Shown here: positions 1 to 7,148 of the stretch, piece after piece | Position numbering within the stretch: the stretch's first letter is position 1 | Layout of the letters: each line of letters begins with the position of its first letter | Assembly: GCA_947626275.1 (NCBI GenBank) | Contig: CANQRL010000011.1 | Location: forward strand, 1 to 48,192 | Direction: 5' to 3' | Source: an uncultured Bacilli bacterium | GTDB lineage: Bacteria > Bacillota_I > Bacilli_A > RF39 > UBA660 | Length of the DNA: 48,192 bases | The notes under the pieces: model-generated | What the model saw: the letters and a program-made list of their open reading frames with translations, nothing else | What the model was told of the DNA's origin: nothing | The model's database searches: none | Translations under genes and position numbers: made by a program

Positions 1-63
1 AACCCGAACGGATTGATTATATATGTTAAGTTCAAACTATAAAAGTTCGAACAGAAACGTCAC

Positions 64-137
64 TGGAGCGGGTGATGGGAATCGGACCCACGTTATCAGC
101 TTGGAAGGCTGGAGTTCTACCATTGAACTACACCCGC
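64..137 (-). tRNA. tRNA-Gly (anticodon TCC)
   Basis: Read on the minus strand, a 7-bp acceptor stem GCGGGTG/CACCCGC closes perfectly. The D-arm has GTTC/GAAC, the anticodon loop CTTCCAA (anticodon TCC, plus-strand bases 103-105), the T-loop is TTCGATT, and the 3' CCA is encoded. TCC reads GGA/GGG glycine codons. A consensus promoter lies just upstream. It stands alone in the visible sequence; further tRNAs could lie beyond the window edge. Confidence 0.96.
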
Positions 138-150
138 ATCGACATTTATA

Positions 151-179
151 ATTATACTTAGAACTCCAGTCTTTGTCAA
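151..179 (-). promoter_or_regulatory. sigma-A promoter of tRNA-Gly
   Basis: On the minus strand a perfect -35 TTGACA (plus 174-179) is separated by exactly 17 nt from a perfect -10 TATAAT (plus 151-156). Transcription would begin about 7 nt before the mature tRNA 5' end. This is the strongest promoter match in the window, as expected for a tRNA. Confidence 0.9.
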
Positions 180-197
180 TACCAAATTGAAAAACTT

Positions 198-226
198 TTG
201 ACAAGTGTGATACAGACTACTAAAAG
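198..226 (+). promoter_or_regulatory. candidate promoter of spoVS
   Basis: TTGACA (198-203), 17-nt spacer, then TAAAAG (221-226; four of six -10 bases). In B. subtilis spoVS is under the transition-state sigma-H; I see no convincing sigma-H site here, so a sigma-A-type promoter is the simplest reading. Confidence 0.45.
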
Positions 227-305
227 AGATGAGAAAAATTATGCTTAGTTCTAAAGAAGGATTCCTTTCATATAATTTATGGTAGAAAGGAATGAAATAA
301 AAATT

Positions 306-566
306 ATGGAAACATTAAAAGTAGGGACAAAATCAAATCCCAATTCAGTAGCAGGAGCGCTTGCCAATGTTTTTCGAGAAAAAGGAGAGGTAGAAATCCA
401 AGCAATTGGTGCAGGGGCATTAAACCAAGCTATTAAAGCAATTGCGATTGCAAGAGGATTTGTTGCTCCTTCCGGCAAAAATTTAGTTTGCATTCCCGCA
501 TTTACGGACATTTTGATTGATGGGGAAGAAAGAACCGCTATCAAACTGATTGTAGAAGCCAAATAG
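306..566 (+). CDS. spoVS: stage V sporulation protein S (SpoVS)
   Basis: 86 residues, the same length as B. subtilis SpoVS, and nearly collinear with it: METLKVGTKSNPNSVAGAL, then the conserved IQAIGAGALNQA and VAPSGKNLVCIPAFTDI stretches, then DGEERTAIKLIVE. The family is an Alba-like fold that binds nucleic acid; in Bacillus it acts at coat assembly and septation, but it also occurs in bacteria that do not sporulate. I start it at ATG 306 rather than the upstream in-frame ATG 279, because family homology begins there and an AAAGGA ribosome site (286-291) lies ahead of it. It is a single-gene unit between a candidate promoter and a terminator. No other sporulation gene is in the window. Confidence 0.95.
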   Translation: METLKVGTKSNPNSVAGALANVFREKGEVEIQAIGAGALNQAIKAIAIARGFVAPSGKNLVCIPAFTDILIDGEERTAIKLIVEAK

Positions 567-580
567 GCTTCTTTTTGTTT
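554..580 (+). terminator. intrinsic terminator of spoVS
   Basis: AGAAGCC (554-560) pairs with GGCTTCT (566-572) around a 5-nt loop and is followed by a T-rich tract. The stem contains the end of the coding region and the stop codon lies in the loop. Confidence 0.85.
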
Positions 581-596
581 GTTTATCCCTCTCAAT

Positions 597-625
597 TTGA
601 CTACGATATGCAAAATTGCTAAAAT
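597..625 (+). promoter_or_regulatory. promoter of the DHH phosphodiesterase gene
   Basis: TTGACT (597-602), 17-nt spacer, TAAAAT (620-625). The expected start of transcription near 632 excludes the TTG at 631 as start codon and supports the GTG start at 697. Confidence 0.7.
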
Positions 626-696
626 GATTTTTGTGGAAAACTTTTTTCACACCAATGCAGAAAAGTGAGAATGCATTTAGATACCGAGGGACGAAC

Positions 697-1839
697 GTGG
701 AAAAAAATTTAAAGGATTTTAAAGCCATATTAGAATCGAGAATAAAAGGGGCTAGTAGAATTTTTATTGTTCCACATCTAAATATTGATTTGGATGCGAT
801 AGGATCGGCCAGTGGCATGGCAGAGATTTGTTCTTGCTTTAAAAAAGAAACTTTTATTATAGTGGATGATGCACCTTCTAATATGAATGTTGGTGTTCGA
901 AATATTTTTGATGCTTCCGCAGAGCGATATCAAATGATTTCTTCCGTGGAGTTAGAAAAATATCGACAAGAGGATGATATTTTGATTACGGTTGATGTAA
1001 GCAAAAAGGATTTAATTCCCTCTAAAGTAGAGGTATCTCTTTCTTCTTTTTCAAAAATACTGGTTTTAGATCATCATAAAAGCGATGAACATTCTATTGA
1101 GAGCGCTGATAGTCATATTGATATAGAGACTTCTAGCACTTGTGAGATGATTACGCGTCTTATGAAGTTATTTGGGATTAGTATCGATAAATGGTTGGCG
1201 AAAGCTCTCCTTGCTGGTATTTTTTTGGATACGAATAAGTTGAAGAAGAATACAGATGAGAAAACATTAGAGATTGCGGCTAGATTGATTCGAAGAGGGG
1301 CGACTATCCAAGATGTCAATGATTTATTTGTTGAAGACTTTGAGAATGATAGAAAGGTTCAACATTTAATCGACGGAGCAGAGTTTGTTCCATACCACAT
1401 CCATAATGTCGCAGTGATTTATAACCACGAACATCCAGATACGTTATATACGCAGGCAGAATTAGCGGAAGCTGCTGATTATCTTCTTCCCTATAAGGTA
1501 GATGCTGCCTACGCTATTGGCGTCATTGGACCTGATCAAATAGGTATTAGTGCGCGAACAACTGGTGGCATGAAAATTGTAGATGTCATGCATGTCTTTG
1601 GCGGTGGTGGAAATGAACACTCAGCAGCCGCTAAAATCTTAGAGACGAGTGATGTTTTCCTCATTCGCGAACAATTGTTGAAACTTTTACGTCAAGAAGA
1701 TTTTTACTTCGTAAAAAGTACGGCTCTCGTAGAAGAAGTAGAGAATCAACAAAGAGCAGAAAATAGTACTTCTGATGCAGTGGTGATAACACCTGTTGAG
1801 GGAATACTTGTTAAAGAGAAAAAGTTTTTAGCAGGTTGA
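697..1839 (+). CDS. soluble GdpP-like DHH/DHHA1 phosphodiesterase
   Basis: About 380 residues. The first DHH-family motif is H27-L-N-I-D-L-D-A-I-G-S, the signature DHH is residues 125-127 (LVLDHHKSD), and the DHHA1 end has a glycine run and NEHSAAA near residue 302. The HxNxDxDA form and the glycine-rich NEHSAA motif look most like the C-terminal half of GdpP/YybT, which degrades c-di-AMP. GdpP's two membrane helices, PAS and degenerate GGDEF domains are absent, so this is a free-standing cytosolic version. It may hydrolyse c-di-AMP, pApA or short oligoribonucleotides (Pde2/NrnA-like); the substrate cannot be told from sequence. GTG 697 is chosen because GAGGG lies 6 nt upstream and the promoter sits at 597-625; ATG 655 is an alternative without a ribosome site. 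Confidence 0.8.
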   Translation: MEKNLKDFKAILESRIKGASRIFIVPHLNIDLDAIGSASGMAEICSCFKKETFIIVDDAPSNMNVGVRNIFDASAERYQMISSVELEKYRQEDDILITVDVSKKDLIPSKVEVSLSSFSKILVLDHHKSDEHSIESADSHIDIETSSTCEMITRLMKLFGISIDKWLAKALLAGIFLDTNKLKKNTDEKTLEIAARLIRRGATIQDVNDLFVEDFENDRKVQHLIDGAEFVPYHIHNVAVIYNHEHPDTLYTQAELAEAADYLLPYKVDAAYAIGVIGPDQIGISARTTGGMKIVDVMHVFGGGGNEHSAAAKILETSDVFLIREQLLKLLRQEDFYFVKSTALVEEVENQQRAENSTSDAVVITPVEGILVKEKKFLAG

Positions 1840-1864
1840 AGTAAAAAATAAATTATCGTATAAT
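1836..1864 (+). promoter_or_regulatory. promoter of sufU
   Basis: TTGAAG (1836-1841), 17 nt, TATAAT (1859-1864). The -35 box overlaps the TGA stop codon of the preceding gene. The -10 box ends only 16 nt before the start codon. Confidence 0.8.
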
Positions 1865-1880
1865 GAAGGTGGTGAAGATC

Positions 1881-2321
1881 ATGGATAAAAATTTTAGAAG
1901 AGGACTCATTTTGGAACACTACCAAAATCCTCGAAACAAAGGATTAGTAAAAGATGATAGTTATCTTTATGCCGATATGGACAATGAGTCTTGTATTGAT
2001 GAAGTAGAGGTTCAAGTAAAAATAGAAGACAATATCCTAAAAGATATCCATTTCGATGGAGAGGCCTGTGCCATCTGTACGAGTTCTTCTTCGATTATGG
2101 TAGAGACCTTAATAGGAAAAACGGTCGAAGAAGCGATTGAGATTTTAAAGAATTTTGCCAATATGATCGATGAAAAAGAATACGATGCTGAGGTATTAGA
2201 ACAAGCGATTGTCTACGATGATATTTATAAGCAACCCAATCGTAAGAAATGTGCCTTGCTACCTTGGTGGGGAATTGAAAAAATTCTGGGGGAACTAGAG
2301 AAAAATGATGCCCATCATTAA
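1881..2321 (+). CDS. sufU: SufU, Fe-S cluster assembly scaffold / sulfur shuttle
   Basis: 146 residues. The zinc/sulfur ligands of the SufU family are present: C38 with D40 (NESCID), C63 (EACAIC) and C124 (RKKCALLPW). In Firmicutes SufU accepts sulfur from the cysteine desulfurase SufS and passes it to the SufBCD complex. Start ATG 1881 is chosen over the in-frame ATG 1863, because 1863 lies inside the -10 box and a GGTGGTGA ribosome site precedes 1881. The usual B. subtilis partners sufC, sufD and sufS are not next to it; only sufB follows, after one unknown gene. Confidence 0.93.
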   Translation: MDKNFRRGLILEHYQNPRNKGLVKDDSYLYADMDNESCIDEVEVQVKIEDNILKDIHFDGEACAICTSSSSIMVETLIGKTVEEAIEILKNFANMIDEKEYDAEVLEQAIVYDDIYKQPNRKKCALLPWWGIEKILGELEKNDAHH

Positions 2322-2736
2322 TCTCATGGTTGCTAGAGTGGTTCAGTTTTCTGAAACCCATTATTCTAAGGAGGGAATCTTTCTCGAATTTTTGGTCGAT
2401 GTATTACGACCTGTTATTGTAGAGGATGGATATGCCATTGATATTTTCTCTCATCAAGTATTTGAGATTGTACCGATGGTAGACGGGTATATTGGTGTTG
2501 ATGTTCTAGGGAGACTAGATCGAGATGCTTTATATGCTTATGAAGTATATAATGCGACTTATCCTAAACAGTATCTTCCAATGTTTTTTGAGAAAGCCTT
2601 AGAAACCTACCGGTGGTATCATGAGGAATATTGTATTCCTTCCCAAGAAAAAGTAAAAACATATGGAAAGATTATTCCTTTTGAAGAAGTTAGGGCAAAA
2701 TGGGAAGCAAAAAAGAATCCTCCAGAGGAGAAATAA
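2305..2736 (+). CDS. unknown protein between sufU and sufB
   Basis: 143 residues, overlapping the end of sufU by 17 nt, so probably translated by coupling; a GGGGGA site (2288-2293) precedes the ATGATG. No family recognised. The product is cytosolic, without membrane segments or a cysteine cluster (one Cys), and rich in aromatic residues (for example FFEKALETYRWYHEEY) with a Lys/Glu/Pro-rich end. A terminator separates it from sufB. Its place in the suf locus suggests a role linked to Fe-S assembly, but that is inference from position only. Confidence 0.75.
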   Translation: MMPIINLMVARVVQFSETHYSKEGIFLEFLVDVLRPVIVEDGYAIDIFSHQVFEIVPMVDGYIGVDVLGRLDRDALYAYEVYNATYPKQYLPMFFEKALETYRWYHEEYCIPSQEKVKTYGKIIPFEEVRAKWEAKKNPPEEK

Positions 2737-2775
2737 AAGAAAATCAAAAAAAGAGTAGATTTTCTTTTTCTTTTT
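2735..2775 (+). terminator. intrinsic terminator before sufB
   Basis: AAAAGAAAATC (2735-2745) pairs with GATTTTCTTTT (2758-2768) around a 12-nt loop and runs into a pyrimidine/T-rich tract. The first stem bases lie in the stop codon. The tract also occupies the place where a -35 box for sufB would be. Confidence 0.65.
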
Positions 2776-2787
2776 CACTTTTTTTAG

Positions 2788-2793
2788 TATAAT
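2788..2793 (+). promoter_or_regulatory. -10 box of sufB
   Basis: Perfect TATAAT, 17 nt before the ATG at 2811. The -35 position (about 2765-2770) is a weak TTTTTC inside the upstream terminator tract. Confidence 0.6.
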
Positions 2794-2810
2794 AAAAATT
2801 GGGTGATTTT

Positions 2811-4124
2811 ATGGAAATTCGAGGATTAGACGAAGACAAAGTAAAAGAAATTTCACGGTTAAAAAATGAGCCAAATTGGATGTGCGACTTTCGTATAAAA
2901 GCCTATCAAAAATTTATGGAGACACCACAGCCTATTTTTGGACCAGAGCTAAAAATCGATTTTGATACGATTACCTACTATAAGTCTAGAGCGTCTAAAA
3001 AAGTAGAAAAAAGCTGGGATGATGTCCCTCAAGATGTTCGAGATACTTTTGATAAATTGGGGATTCCTGAAGCAGAAAAAAAGTATCTAGCAGGAATTGG
3101 AGCCCAGTATGAAAGTGAAGTTGTCTATCACAATATGATTGAAGAACTAGAGGAGAAGAATATTCTCTTTTGTGATACGGATACGGCTTTAAAGAAATAT
3201 CCAGAATTATTCGAAAAGTATTTTAATCATTTAGTAAATGTGAATGAAAATAAATATACAGCTTTAAATGGAGCGGTATGGAGTGGAGGAACTTTTATCT
3301 ATGTGCCACCCCATACGAAAATTGATAGACCTCTTCAGAGTTACTTCCGTTTAAATAGCGCCAATATGGGACAATTTGAAAGAACGTTAATCATTGTCGA
3401 TGAAGGTTCTGAACTCCATTATATGGAGGGTTGTACAGCGCCTACTTATTCCGAAGATTCTCTTCATGCTGCTGTCGTAGAAATTTTTGTAGGGAAAAAT
3501 GCTAAGTGTCGTTATACGACTATCCAAAACTGGTCTAGCGATGTCTACAATCTCGTTACGAAAAGGGCGAAAGTAGAAGAAGGTGGCTTGATGGAGTGGA
3601 TTGATGGAAATATTGGCTCTAAGGTCAACATGAAATATCCAGGATGTATTTTAGCAGGACCTTATGCTCAGGGAAGATGTATTTCGATTGCGGTCGCAAG
3701 TGAGAATCAAATTCAGGATGCTGGATCTAGAATGATTCATTTAGCGCCTTATACGAAAAGTGATATTATTAGTAAGTCCATAGCGGCAAAAGGTGGGGAA
3801 GCAAACTATCGAGGAACGGTTCGGATTGCCAAAGAAGCTCATCATTCCAGGGCCATGGTTAAATGTGATACGATCATTTTGGATGAGCAGTCAAAAAGTG
3901 ATACCATTCCTAAAAATATCGTTGAGAATACCTCTTCTTCCTTAAACCATGAAGCGACGGTAGCGAAGATCGATAAAGAAAAATTATTCTATTTGATGAG
4001 TCGAGGAATCTCGGAAGAACGAGCAAAAGAACTGATTATTATGGGATTTATTGATCGTTTCCGTGAGGAACTTCCTATGGAATATGCGGTTGAACTAAAT
4101 GCTTTGTTGAAAAATTATTTCTAA
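2811..4124 (+). CDS. sufB: SufB, Fe-S cluster assembly scaffold subunit
   Basis: 437 residues, collinear with B. subtilis SufB (465 aa) from about residue 30 onward: [83 protein letters not shown]. It forms the SufBCD scaffold that builds Fe-S clusters. The N terminus is about 30 residues shorter than in Bacillus. Start ATG 2811 has GGGTGAT just ahead; the in-frame TTG 2799 lies too close to the -10 box. It is its own unit, with a promoter and a terminator on either side. Confidence 0.96.
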   Translation: MEIRGLDEDKVKEISRLKNEPNWMCDFRIKAYQKFMETPQPIFGPELKIDFDTITYYKSRASKKVEKSWDDVPQDVRDTFDKLGIPEAEKKYLAGIGAQYESEVVYHNMIEELEEKNILFCDTDTALKKYPELFEKYFNHLVNVNENKYTALNGAVWSGGTFIYVPPHTKIDRPLQSYFRLNSANMGQFERTLIIVDEGSELHYMEGCTAPTYSEDSLHAAVVEIFVGKNAKCRYTTIQNWSSDVYNLVTKRAKVEEGGLMEWIDGNIGSKVNMKYPGCILAGPYAQGRCISIAVASENQIQDAGSRMIHLAPYTKSDIISKSIAAKGGEANYRGTVRIAKEAHHSRAMVKCDTIILDEQSKSDTIPKNIVENTSSSLNHEATVAKIDKEKLFYLMSRGISEERAKELIIMGFIDRFREELPMEYAVELNALLKNYF

Positions 4125-4148
4125 AACATCGAAAGATGTTTTTCTTTT
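4123..4148 (+). terminator. intrinsic terminator of sufB
   Basis: AACATC / GATGTT hairpin closed by a GAAA tetraloop (4131-4134), followed by TTTCTTTT. The stem begins inside the stop codon. Confidence 0.75.
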
Positions 4149-4277
4149 GCTAAAATTGTTGTATCGAAAAGAGGAAACTCCCTTTTTTGAAAAGTGATTA
4201 TCTGTTTCTTTAAAAATAGATAAAAAGCGAGAAGGAAAGACAAAAAACTGGCTTTTTTCTTTTCATGAAAAAAAGGG

Positions 4278-4283
4278 TATGAT
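4278..4283 (+). promoter_or_regulatory. -10 box of ssb
   Basis: TATGAT, 22 nt before the GTG start of the SSB gene. No good -35 is visible. The 130 bases between the sufB terminator and this box are AT-rich and hold no reading frame that I can support. Confidence 0.45.
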
Positions 4284-4305
4284 GCTTGTGAAAGGAGGAA
4301 AAATT

Positions 4306-4644
4306 GTGTTGAATCAAGCTGTGTTAGTTGGAAGAATTGTTCAAACCCCAGAACTACGAGAGACAGAAACTGGCAAAAAGGTTGCTCGTATCACGTTGGC
4401 TGTTCCTAGACCATTTAAAAATGCGAACGGAGAATACGAGACGGATTTCATATCCTGCGTTTTGTGGAAAGGAGTAGCAGAGAATACCGTAGAATATTGT
4501 AAATCTGGCGATATCGTTGGTGTTAAAGGCCGAATTCAATGTAGGCAATTAGAAACAGAGGATGAAAAAAAACGTCAATTAGTAGAAGTAGTAGCCGAAA
4601 AAGTTACTTTTCTATCTAGTAAGAAAAATGAAGAAACAGAGTAA
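4306..4644 (+). CDS. ssb: short single-stranded DNA-binding protein (SsbB-like)
   Basis: 112 residues with the OB-fold SSB pattern: MLNQAVLVGRIVQTPELRET at the start, then TLAVPRPFKN, DFISCVLWKGVAENT and DIVGVKGRIQ. Start: AAAGGAGG (4291-4298) sits 7 nt before GTG 4306, which reads M-L-N-Q as in B. subtilis SSBs. It ends KKNEETE with no DDDIPF-type acidic tip, and its length equals B. subtilis SsbB (113 aa, competence-linked) rather than the housekeeping SsbA (172 aa). Lacking the tip, it should not recruit the usual SSB-interacting proteins. A second, full-length ssb is expected elsewhere in the genome. Confidence 0.92.
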   Translation: MLNQAVLVGRIVQTPELRETETGKKVARITLAVPRPFKNANGEYETDFISCVLWKGVAENTVEYCKSGDIVGVKGRIQCRQLETEDEKKRQLVEVVAEKVTFLSSKKNEETE

Positions 4645-4657
4645 TCTGAATTTGGGA

Positions 4658-4683
4658 GAAAGTAAGCATTTACTTTCTTTTTT
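4658..4683 (+). terminator. intrinsic terminator of ssb
   Basis: GAAAGTAA (4658-4665), GCAT loop, TTACTTTC (4670-4677), then six T. Confidence 0.85.
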
Positions 4684-4693
4684 GAGCTGTATT

Positions 4694-4702
4694 TGATATA
4701 AT
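4694..4702 (+). promoter_or_regulatory. extended -10 promoter of pdp
   Basis: TGATATAAT, that is TG-n-TATAAT, ending 15 nt before the ATG. The -35 position falls in the T-tract of the ssb terminator and shows no consensus, so the extended -10 probably carries recognition. Confidence 0.7.
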
Positions 4703-4717
4703 GAATATGGTGATACT

Positions 4718-5992
4718 ATGACCTTATTAGAGATAATTGAAAAGAAAAAAAGAAAAAACGAATTGTCAGAAGAAGAAATCCATTTTTGGATAGATGGAAT
4801 GTGTAGAGGAGAATTTCCTGATTATCAAATCAGTTCTCTTTTAATGGCTATTGTTTTAAATGGAATGAATAGGGAAGAAACCTTTTATTTGACCGATGCT
4901 ATGTTGCATAGTGGAGAAACGATTGATTTAAGTGCGATTGAAGGAATTAAGGTAGATAAGCATTCGACTGGTGGCGTAGGGGATAAAGTCACTCTCATTC
5001 TCGCTCCATTACTTTCCTCTTTTGGATTAAAAGTAGCTAAGATGAGTGGAAGAGGACTAGGGCATACCGGAGGAACGATAGATAAGTTAGAGTCTATTCC
5101 TGGATATCGAGTAGAGCTTGAAAGAGACGAATTTATCAAACAAGTCAATGAAGTAGGGGTCTCTGTTATCAGTCAATCAGGGAATCTTGTTCCGGCTGAT
5201 AAAAAACTTTATGCTTTAAGAGATGTCACTGGGACGGTTGATTCTATTCCTTTAATTGCTTCTAGTATTATGTCTAAAAAGATTGCGAGTGGAGCTGATT
5301 TCCTCTTTATCGATGTAAAAGTTGGAAATGGTGCTTTGATGAAGAACATAGAGGATGCTAGAGAATTAGCGAAAACGATGATTGAAATTGGCAAGCGTTA
5401 TGATAAGAAAACAGTCTGTATTTTAACGAATATGGATGAGCCACTAGGATATGCGATTGGCAATGCTTTAGAGGTTCAAGAGTCTATCGATACCTTAAAA
5501 GGAATGGGCCCAGAGGATGTTATGGAACTAATCATCAAAGTAGCTGGTTTGATTGTTAGTAAAACGCAAAATATCGAGTTAGAAGAAGCAGAACAACAGT
5601 GCTTCAAGAAGTTTAATACGGGAGTAGCTTACCAGAAATTTGAAGAGATGGTTTCTAGGCAAGGAGGCGATCTCAGCAAGCTTGAAATTTCTAAGCGAAT
5701 CTTTTCAGTTCGCAGTGCGAAGGCGGGATATATCGCTAAGATTGATGCTTTAGGTCTCGGTGAGATTGCTCGAAAAATTGGTGCTGGAAGATTGACGAAA
5801 GAAGATAAGATTCATTATCAAGTAGGATTACTCCTCAATAAAAAAGTAGGAGACTTTGTCGAAGTAAATGAAGAGCTAGTAAAAGTATATCTAGATGATA
5901 TCGATATTAAAATCAATGAGATATTGGATTGCTTTGTCATTCAGGAGGATGCAGTAGAAAAAGAACCATTAATTTATGAGATAGTCGACTAA
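4718..5992 (+). CDS. pdp: pyrimidine-nucleoside phosphorylase
   Basis: 424 residues. Thymidine/pyrimidine phosphorylase signatures are intact: IKVDKHSTGGVGDK (phosphate-binding loop), AKMSGRGLGHTGGT and NLVPADKKLYALRDVTGTV, then SIPLIASSIMSKKIA. It splits uridine and (deoxy)thymidine with phosphate into base plus (deoxy)ribose-1-phosphate. Length and sequence match B. subtilis Pdp (433 aa). It has its own short-leader promoter with ATGGTGAT before the ATG. deoD and an adenosine-deaminase-like gene lie about 1-2 kb downstream, so this looks like a nucleoside salvage region; tdk is at 43.3 kb. Confidence 0.96.
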   Translation: MTLLEIIEKKKRKNELSEEEIHFWIDGMCRGEFPDYQISSLLMAIVLNGMNREETFYLTDAMLHSGETIDLSAIEGIKVDKHSTGGVGDKVTLILAPLLSSFGLKVAKMSGRGLGHTGGTIDKLESIPGYRVELERDEFIKQVNEVGVSVISQSGNLVPADKKLYALRDVTGTVDSIPLIASSIMSKKIASGADFLFIDVKVGNGALMKNIEDARELAKTMIEIGKRYDKKTVCILTNMDEPLGYAIGNALEVQESIDTLKGMGPEDVMELIIKVAGLIVSKTQNIELEEAEQQCFKKFNTGVAYQKFEEMVSRQGGDLSKLEISKRIFSVRSAKAGYIAKIDALGLGEIARKIGAGRLTKEDKIHYQVGLLLNKKVGDFVEVNEELVKVYLDDIDIKINEILDCFVIQEDAVEKEPLIYEIVD

Positions 5993-6023
5993 TGTAAAGT
6001 TTTGTCAATTTTCTGTAAATTTA

Positions 6024-6052
6024 TTGAAGTTTTACAGTAGATGGGATATCCT
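6024..6052 (+). promoter_or_regulatory. candidate promoter of rpoZ
   Basis: TTGAAG (6024-6029), 17 nt, TATCCT (6047-6052; four of six -10 bases). No terminator is visible after pdp, so read-through may also feed rpoZ. Confidence 0.4.
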
Positions 6053-6073
6053 AATAATAAGGAGAGTGAAATT

Positions 6074-6274
6074 ATGATATATCCATCTATTGATAAATTA
6101 TTAACGAAAGTTGGTTCTAAATATTTGTTGGTAAACATTGTTGCCAAAAGAGCGAAAGAAATGGAAGAAAAAGAATACTTCCAGATGAAGGAATCTGAGT
6201 ATGTTTCTAAAAAAGCCATTGGTCGTTCGCTAGAAGAAATTGCGAAAGATTTAATTCACGTACACGAAAAATAG
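6074..6274 (+). CDS. rpoZ: RNA polymerase omega subunit
   Basis: 66 residues starting MIYPSIDKLLTKVGSKYLLV, then NIVAKRAKEM and AIGRSLEEIAKDL. These match the DPSID...L...SKY.LV...A.RA.E..... pattern of omega. Omega wraps the beta' C terminus and helps assemble RNA polymerase. ATG 6074 is used because AAGGAGAG precedes it and family homology begins there; the longer in-frame ATG at 6041 would add 11 unrelated residues. It lies between pdp and the YihY-like gene, not after gmk as in B. subtilis. Confidence 0.93.
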   Translation: MIYPSIDKLLTKVGSKYLLVNIVAKRAKEMEEKEYFQMKESEYVSKKAIGRSLEEIAKDLIHVHEK

Positions 6275-6286
6275 AAGAGGAACATT

Positions 6287-7105
6287 ATGAAAAGGATAAA
6301 AAAGGAATTTCAAAAATTGTGGGAGATTTTTCAAAACCCATTGATTCGTGTTTTGCCCGGGCAAATCGCTTTCTTTTTGTTTTTATCCGTTTTTCCTATT
6401 CTAATTTTAATTGGCGTAATTGCCTCATTTTTCTCTATCTCCATGACGAGTGTCGTTGAGATTATTGGGGAGACATTTCCAAAGGAAGTGGTTGACCTAT
6501 TAGTCCCTTTACTCGATGGAAAGGGATTTGATACCAATATTGGAGTTTCAATGTTGACGGGATATATTCTCGCTAGCAATGGAGCCCATTCGATTGTTGT
6601 GGCGTCGAATACTCTTTATGGATTTCCCCACGCAGAGTGGTTAAAGAGAAGAATTAAATCACTATTGATGATTATGTTGATGATTGGACTGTTCGTTTTT
6701 ACCATCGTTGTTCTAGCGTTTGGTCATGTTATTCTAAAAGCATCCTTTACCGCTTTAGGAGCAGATCTATCAACGAACATTCTTTATCACTTAATTCTCT
6801 ATGCAAGGTGGCCAGTTTCCTTGTTAATTATGTATTTTAATATTAAGTTGATTTATGCTATGGCACCGGACTGGAAAATATTAAGCAAGTATACAACCAA
6901 AGGAGCAATTTTTACTACTGTAGGATGGATGATTGCGACAGCCATTTATTCATACTATGTTAGTCATTTTTCTCATTACGATTTATTTTATGGAGGACTT
7001 TCTAATATCGTAATATTAATGATTTGGATTTATGCTTTATCTTATATTTTGGTAATTGGAATAGCAATTAATGTGAATGAGTATCAAAATGTAGATAGAG
7101 AATAA
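6287..7105 (+). CDS. YihY/BrkB-family membrane protein
   Basis: 272 residues with about six hydrophobic helices. The family's typical parts are visible: LPGQIAFFLFLSVFPILILI near the N terminus (the family's A-fF.lsl.P....), SNGAHSIVVASNTLYG in the middle and YGGLSNIVILMIWIYALSYI at the C-terminal end. The family was once called ribonuclease BN, a misassignment; its members are integral membrane proteins of unknown role. It starts 12 nt after rpoZ, so is probably co-transcribed with it, and ends in a terminator. Confidence 0.9.
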   Translation: MKRIKKEFQKLWEIFQNPLIRVLPGQIAFFLFLSVFPILILIGVIASFFSISMTSVVEIIGETFPKEVVDLLVPLLDGKGFDTNIGVSMLTGYILASNGAHSIVVASNTLYGFPHAEWLKRRIKSLLMIMLMIGLFVFTIVVLAFGHVILKASFTALGADLSTNILYHLILYARWPVSLLIMYFNIKLIYAMAPDWKILSKYTTKGAIFTTVGWMIATAIYSYYVSHFSHYDLFYGGLSNIVILMIWIYALSYILVIGIAINVNEYQNVDRE

Positions 7106-7123
7106 TTTTATTATTCTCTTTTC
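7098..7123 (+). terminator. intrinsic terminator of the YihY-like gene
   Basis: GAGAATAAT (7098-7106), TTT loop, ATTATTCTC (7110-7118), then T-rich. The stop codon lies inside the stem. Confidence 0.8.
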
Positions 7124-7148
7124 TTATCAAGTTAGAAAGAAGGTATTT

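Noticed and set aside
279..305. Upstream ATG as start of spoVS
   Set aside because: It would add nine residues absent from the family, while ATG 306 gives the normal length of 86.
251..613. Long minus-strand frame opposite spoVS
   Set aside because: It is antisense to a clearly conserved gene, has no ribosome site and does not resemble a protein family. The same applies to other antisense frames over core genes.
631..696. TTG 631 or ATG 655 as start of the DHH gene
   Set aside because: TTG 631 lies at the expected transcription start, and neither has a ribosome site; GTG 697 does.
4149..4277. Possible small gene or riboswitch between sufB and ssb
   Set aside because: AT-rich, no ribosome site with a plausible frame and no recognisable conserved RNA fold; it looks like ordinary spacer.
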